33,996 nt of DNA from Paracoccaceae bacterium (GTDB taxonomy: Bacteria; Pseudomonadota; Alphaproteobacteria; Rhodobacterales; Rhodobacteraceae): NCBI GenBank assembly GCA_020628545.1, contig JAHDEX010000043.1, positions 1,904-35,899 of the forward strand, in the 5' to 3' direction. The notes beneath the pieces were generated by a model, which saw only the letters and a list, made by a program, of their open reading frames with translations, ran no database searches and was not told the DNA's origin. This document shows, in pieces, positions 31,903 to 33,996 of this stretch (its first letter is position 1; the number at the start of each line of letters is the position of its first letter). A program made the position numbers and the translations under genes.

Positions 31903-33032
31903 AGGTCTTCATTATCGCGGGTGAATTGTCGGGGGACAAACTTGGCGGTGCCTTGATGGCCGGGCTTAAACAGCTGAAGCCTGAGGTGCAGTTTGACGGT
32001 GTCGGCGGCCCGCTCATGCAAGCAGAGGGCCTAGACAGCCGCTTTGACATGACCGAGCTCAGTGTCATGGGGCTCACTGAGATCCTGCCCAAATACAGGG
32101 CCTTGCGCGCGCGGCTGGTGCAAATGGCGGACGCTGTGATCGCAACCAAACCTGATGTCCTGATCACGATTGATAGTCCGGACTTTTGTCTTCGGGTTGC
32201 AAAGCGGGTCAAGGCAAAGACCAATATCAAGACGGTTCACTATGTCGCGCCTACTGTTTGGGCGTGGCGCGCGGGGCGTGCTGCGAAGATGGCGCATCAT
32301 ATTGACCACGTTCTCGCGCTATTCCCGTTTGAGCCGCCATATATGGAAGCTGCGGGGATGACCTGCGACTTCGTGGGGCATCCGGTCGTAAATGAGCCGC
32401 TGGCTTCTGAAGAGGAAGCGAAAGCGTTTCGGGACAAACATGATGTGAAGGGGCCTTTGATCCTGGCGCTGCCTGGCTCACGTCGGGGGGAAGTCAGCCG
32501 CTTAGCCGCCCGTTTTGGAGAGGCGCTGGGTCGGGTCGCGGTGGTGCACCCTGACGCGACCTTTGTTGTGCCCTGCGCGGAACCGGTCATGGCGCTGGTC
32601 AGAGAACAGACGCAGCAATGGCCCGTCACACCGCTCCTCATTCCGGGCCATGCGACGGCAAGCAAACGCGCCGCGTTCCGCGCAGCCGACGTCGCGCTGG
32701 CCGCGTCCGGAACGGTGTCACTGGAACTTGCTGCAAATGACACCCCGATGGTGATCGCTTACGATATGGCCCCACTTTCGCGGCTCATCATTGGTCGTAT
32801 GCTCAAGGTCGATACGGTCACCCTGGTCAATTTGGTCTCTGAAAGGCGTGAGGTGCCGGAGTTCATCGGAAAAGACTGTCAACCTGAGGCGATCGCGCAA
32901 AGCGTGATTGATGTGTTGAAGAACCCGCACGATCAACGCACAGCAATGGCCACCACGATGCAACGTCTGGGGCAGGGTGCCGAAGACCCCGGATTACGCG
33001 CGGCGCGCTCTGTTCTGCGCGCGCTGGAATAA
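31899..33032 (+). CDS. lpxB: Lipid-A-disaccharide synthase
   Basis: 377 residues from the ATG at 31899 (MKVFIIAGELSGDKLGG), chosen because it overlaps the lpxI stop as ATGA; longer frames start inside lpxI. It joins UDP-diacylglucosamine and lipid X to the beta-1,6 disaccharide, GT19 family, GT-B fold, at the inner membrane. YVAPTVWAWRAGRAAK, DFVGHPVVNE, LALPGSRRGEVSRLA and ASGTVSLELA are all family blocks. Its last 39 bases overlap the convergent transporter gene. Confidence 0.97.
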   Translation: MKVFIIAGELSGDKLGGALMAGLKQLKPEVQFDGVGGPLMQAEGLDSRFDMTELSVMGLTEILPKYRALRARLVQMADAVIATKPDVLITIDSPDFCLRVAKRVKAKTNIKTVHYVAPTVWAWRAGRAAKMAHHIDHVLALFPFEPPYMEAAGMTCDFVGHPVVNEPLASEEEAKAFRDKHDVKGPLILALPGSRRGEVSRLAARFGEALGRVAVVHPDATFVVPCAEPVMALVREQTQQWPVTPLLIPGHATASKRAAFRAADVALAASGTVSLELAANDTPMVIAYDMAPLSRLIIGRMLKVDTVTLVNLVSERREVPEFIGKDCQPEAIAQSVIDVLKNPHDQRTAMATTMQRLGQGAEDPGLRAARSVLRALE

Positions 33033-33914
33033 GCGACCGTCGAGGACAATCAGCCCAAGCGCCAGCAGACCAAAACCGATGTAGGCATTCAGTCCGAGAT
33101 TTTCATCACGTACGATGGCTCCGAGCGTAATCGCGACCGGTGCGATGAGGAGCGTACAAAGCAGCAAATTACCACTGCCTGCCATAGCGAGAACCCGGTA
33201 GTATAGCAAATATGCAAAAGCCGTTGCGATGATCGCGTAGTAGCCGATGGCGACCCATGTCCGCAGAGCGAGGTCGGTCTGCAGTGGACCTTCGACATAA
33301 ATCGCGAGGGGGACGGTCACGAGGGTTGCACCTGTCACCATGCCTGCAGCCGCGACGTAGGGGGACAGCCCGCTCAACTGCTTGCGCGCCCACATGCCGG
33401 CAAATGCGTAACTCACGGTCCCCGCAATGATCGCTATTTGACCAAGTGACCGCAGATCGAATGTCGTAAATGCTTCGATGCCGATGGCGGTCGACACTCC
33501 GAGGAAACCAAGTGTGACACCAATGGCTCTGCGCGGCGTCAGCCGCTCGTCGGCAAAGAAGATCGCAGCCAGAACCACACCAAAAATGGCCGTCGCCGCG
33601 TTCAGGATCGATGTCAGGCCGGTTTCTACGTGCAACTGTCCCCAAGCCATCAGCGAGAACGGTATGACGTTATTCAGCAAGCCCATCACCAAAAGCGCAC
33701 CCCAGATTTTCGGCGAGGTGGGGAGGGGGATGCGCCGCAAGAGAACGACGCACCAGAGCGCCAGCGCGGCCCACCCGGTGCGGTGGGCGACGGCGGTCAA
33801 GGGTCCAATCTCATCAAGTGCGATGCGGATCGACAGAAAGGAAGCGCCCCAGATGAGCGACAGAAGCGCAAGTTCACCCCAGGCCCGCTTCGAAAGTGTC
33901 TGCTGCGTGATCAT
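32994..33914 (-). CDS. DMT-superfamily transporter (two EamA domains)
   Basis: 306 residues from the ATG at 33914 (MITQQTLSKRAWGELALL); a TTG at 33965 would be longer but without support. About ten membrane segments form two EamA repeats: LLSLIWGASFLSIRIAL near the start, and the second repeat after VSYAFAGMWARKQ. The Ser/Gly-rich helices and LLNNVIPFSLMAWGQ are typical of the drug/metabolite exporters, whose substrates include amino acids and small metabolites; the substrate here is not known. It is convergent with lpxB, with a 39-base overlap of coding ends. Confidence 0.92.
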   Translation of the reverse strand: MITQQTLSKRAWGELALLSLIWGASFLSIRIALDEIGPLTAVAHRTGWAALALWCVVLLRRIPLPTSPKIWGALLVMGLLNNVIPFSLMAWGQLHVETGLTSILNAATAIFGVVLAAIFFADERLTPRRAIGVTLGFLGVSTAIGIEAFTTFDLRSLGQIAIIAGTVSYAFAGMWARKQLSGLSPYVAAAGMVTGATLVTVPLAIYVEGPLQTDLALRTWVAIGYYAIIATAFAYLLYYRVLAMAGSGNLLLCTLLIAPVAITLGAIVRDENLGLNAYIGFGLLALGLIVLDGRLFQRAQNRARRA

Positions 33915-33968
33915 AAGTGCATCTGACGCGTATTGTGGCCGCGCAACAACCCGGTTCTTGCGCAAGAA

Positions 33969-33995
33969 AAAACCCCGCCGGATGGGCGGGGTTTT
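33969..33995. terminator. Bidirectional terminator at the right edge
   Basis: AAAACCCCGCC (33969-33979) and GGCGGGGTTTT (33985-33995) with a GATG-type loop form an 11-pair stem with A-run and T-run on both sides. It is likely a terminator for a leftward gene beyond the window, since the transporter is transcribed away from it. Confidence 0.7.
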
Positions 33996-33996
33996 C

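Overview
The window is a gene-dense stretch of an alphaproteobacterial chromosome. The most likely source is the Roseobacter group of the Rhodobacteraceae (marine, Loktanella/Octadecabacter-like). This is inferred from gene order and protein style: LpxI instead of LpxH, an IalB-family periplasmic protein, a Hint_2 protein, the pyrH/frr/uppS/cdsA/rseP/bamA/skp/fabZ/lpxA/lpxI/lpxB run, and moderate GC by eye. I see no rRNA, tRNA, insertion sequence, prophage or CRISPR array. It reads as core genome with small accessory islands.

Left part (1-7.8 kb). A non-coding stretch of about 0.5 kb is followed by a minus-strand Hint-domain protein. Next is a divergent pair of peptidoglycan genes: a MepK/YcbK-like M15 peptidase (minus) and a YcbB-type L,D-transpeptidase (plus). 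A plus-strand acyl module comes next: lpxD, an acyl carrier protein, a FabF-like ketoacyl synthase, and a small unknown gene whose Shine-Dalgarno lies in a hairpin. A convergent IalB-family gene closes the block.

Middle (7.8-20.7 kb). A 414-base intergenic region carries two minus-strand terminator hairpins that suggest short RNAs. A HerA/YjgR-like ATPase follows. Then six minus-strand genes are transcribed leftward: a 50-residue membrane protein, a 512-residue exported protein, xerD, a CorC/HlyC-type CBS protein, an FkbM-like methyltransferase and a glycosyltransferase. Divergent from them are aroK-aroB. After these come ssb, a lytic transglycosylase, an AraC-family regulator and miaA.

Right part (20.7-34 kb). 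pyrH, frr, uppS, cdsA, rseP, bamA, skp, fabZ, lpxA, lpxI and lpxB form the outer-membrane biogenesis block: undecaprenyl and phospholipid precursors, site-2 protease, beta-barrel assembly, periplasmic chaperone and lipid A synthesis. A CAP-domain gene is inserted between pyrH and frr. dxr, which I expect between cdsA and rseP in relatives, is absent from that place. A small 41-residue membrane-protein gene with its own promoter, a hairpin-masked ribosome site and its own terminator sits between rseP and bamA. A convergent DMT-family transporter and a bidirectional terminator end the window.

The common theme is the cell envelope: peptidoglycan remodelling, lipid A acylation and assembly, barrel insertion and surface glycosylation. 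The least explained elements are the two small genes with masked ribosome-binding sites and the paired minus-strand RNA-like units at 7.89-8.15 kb.
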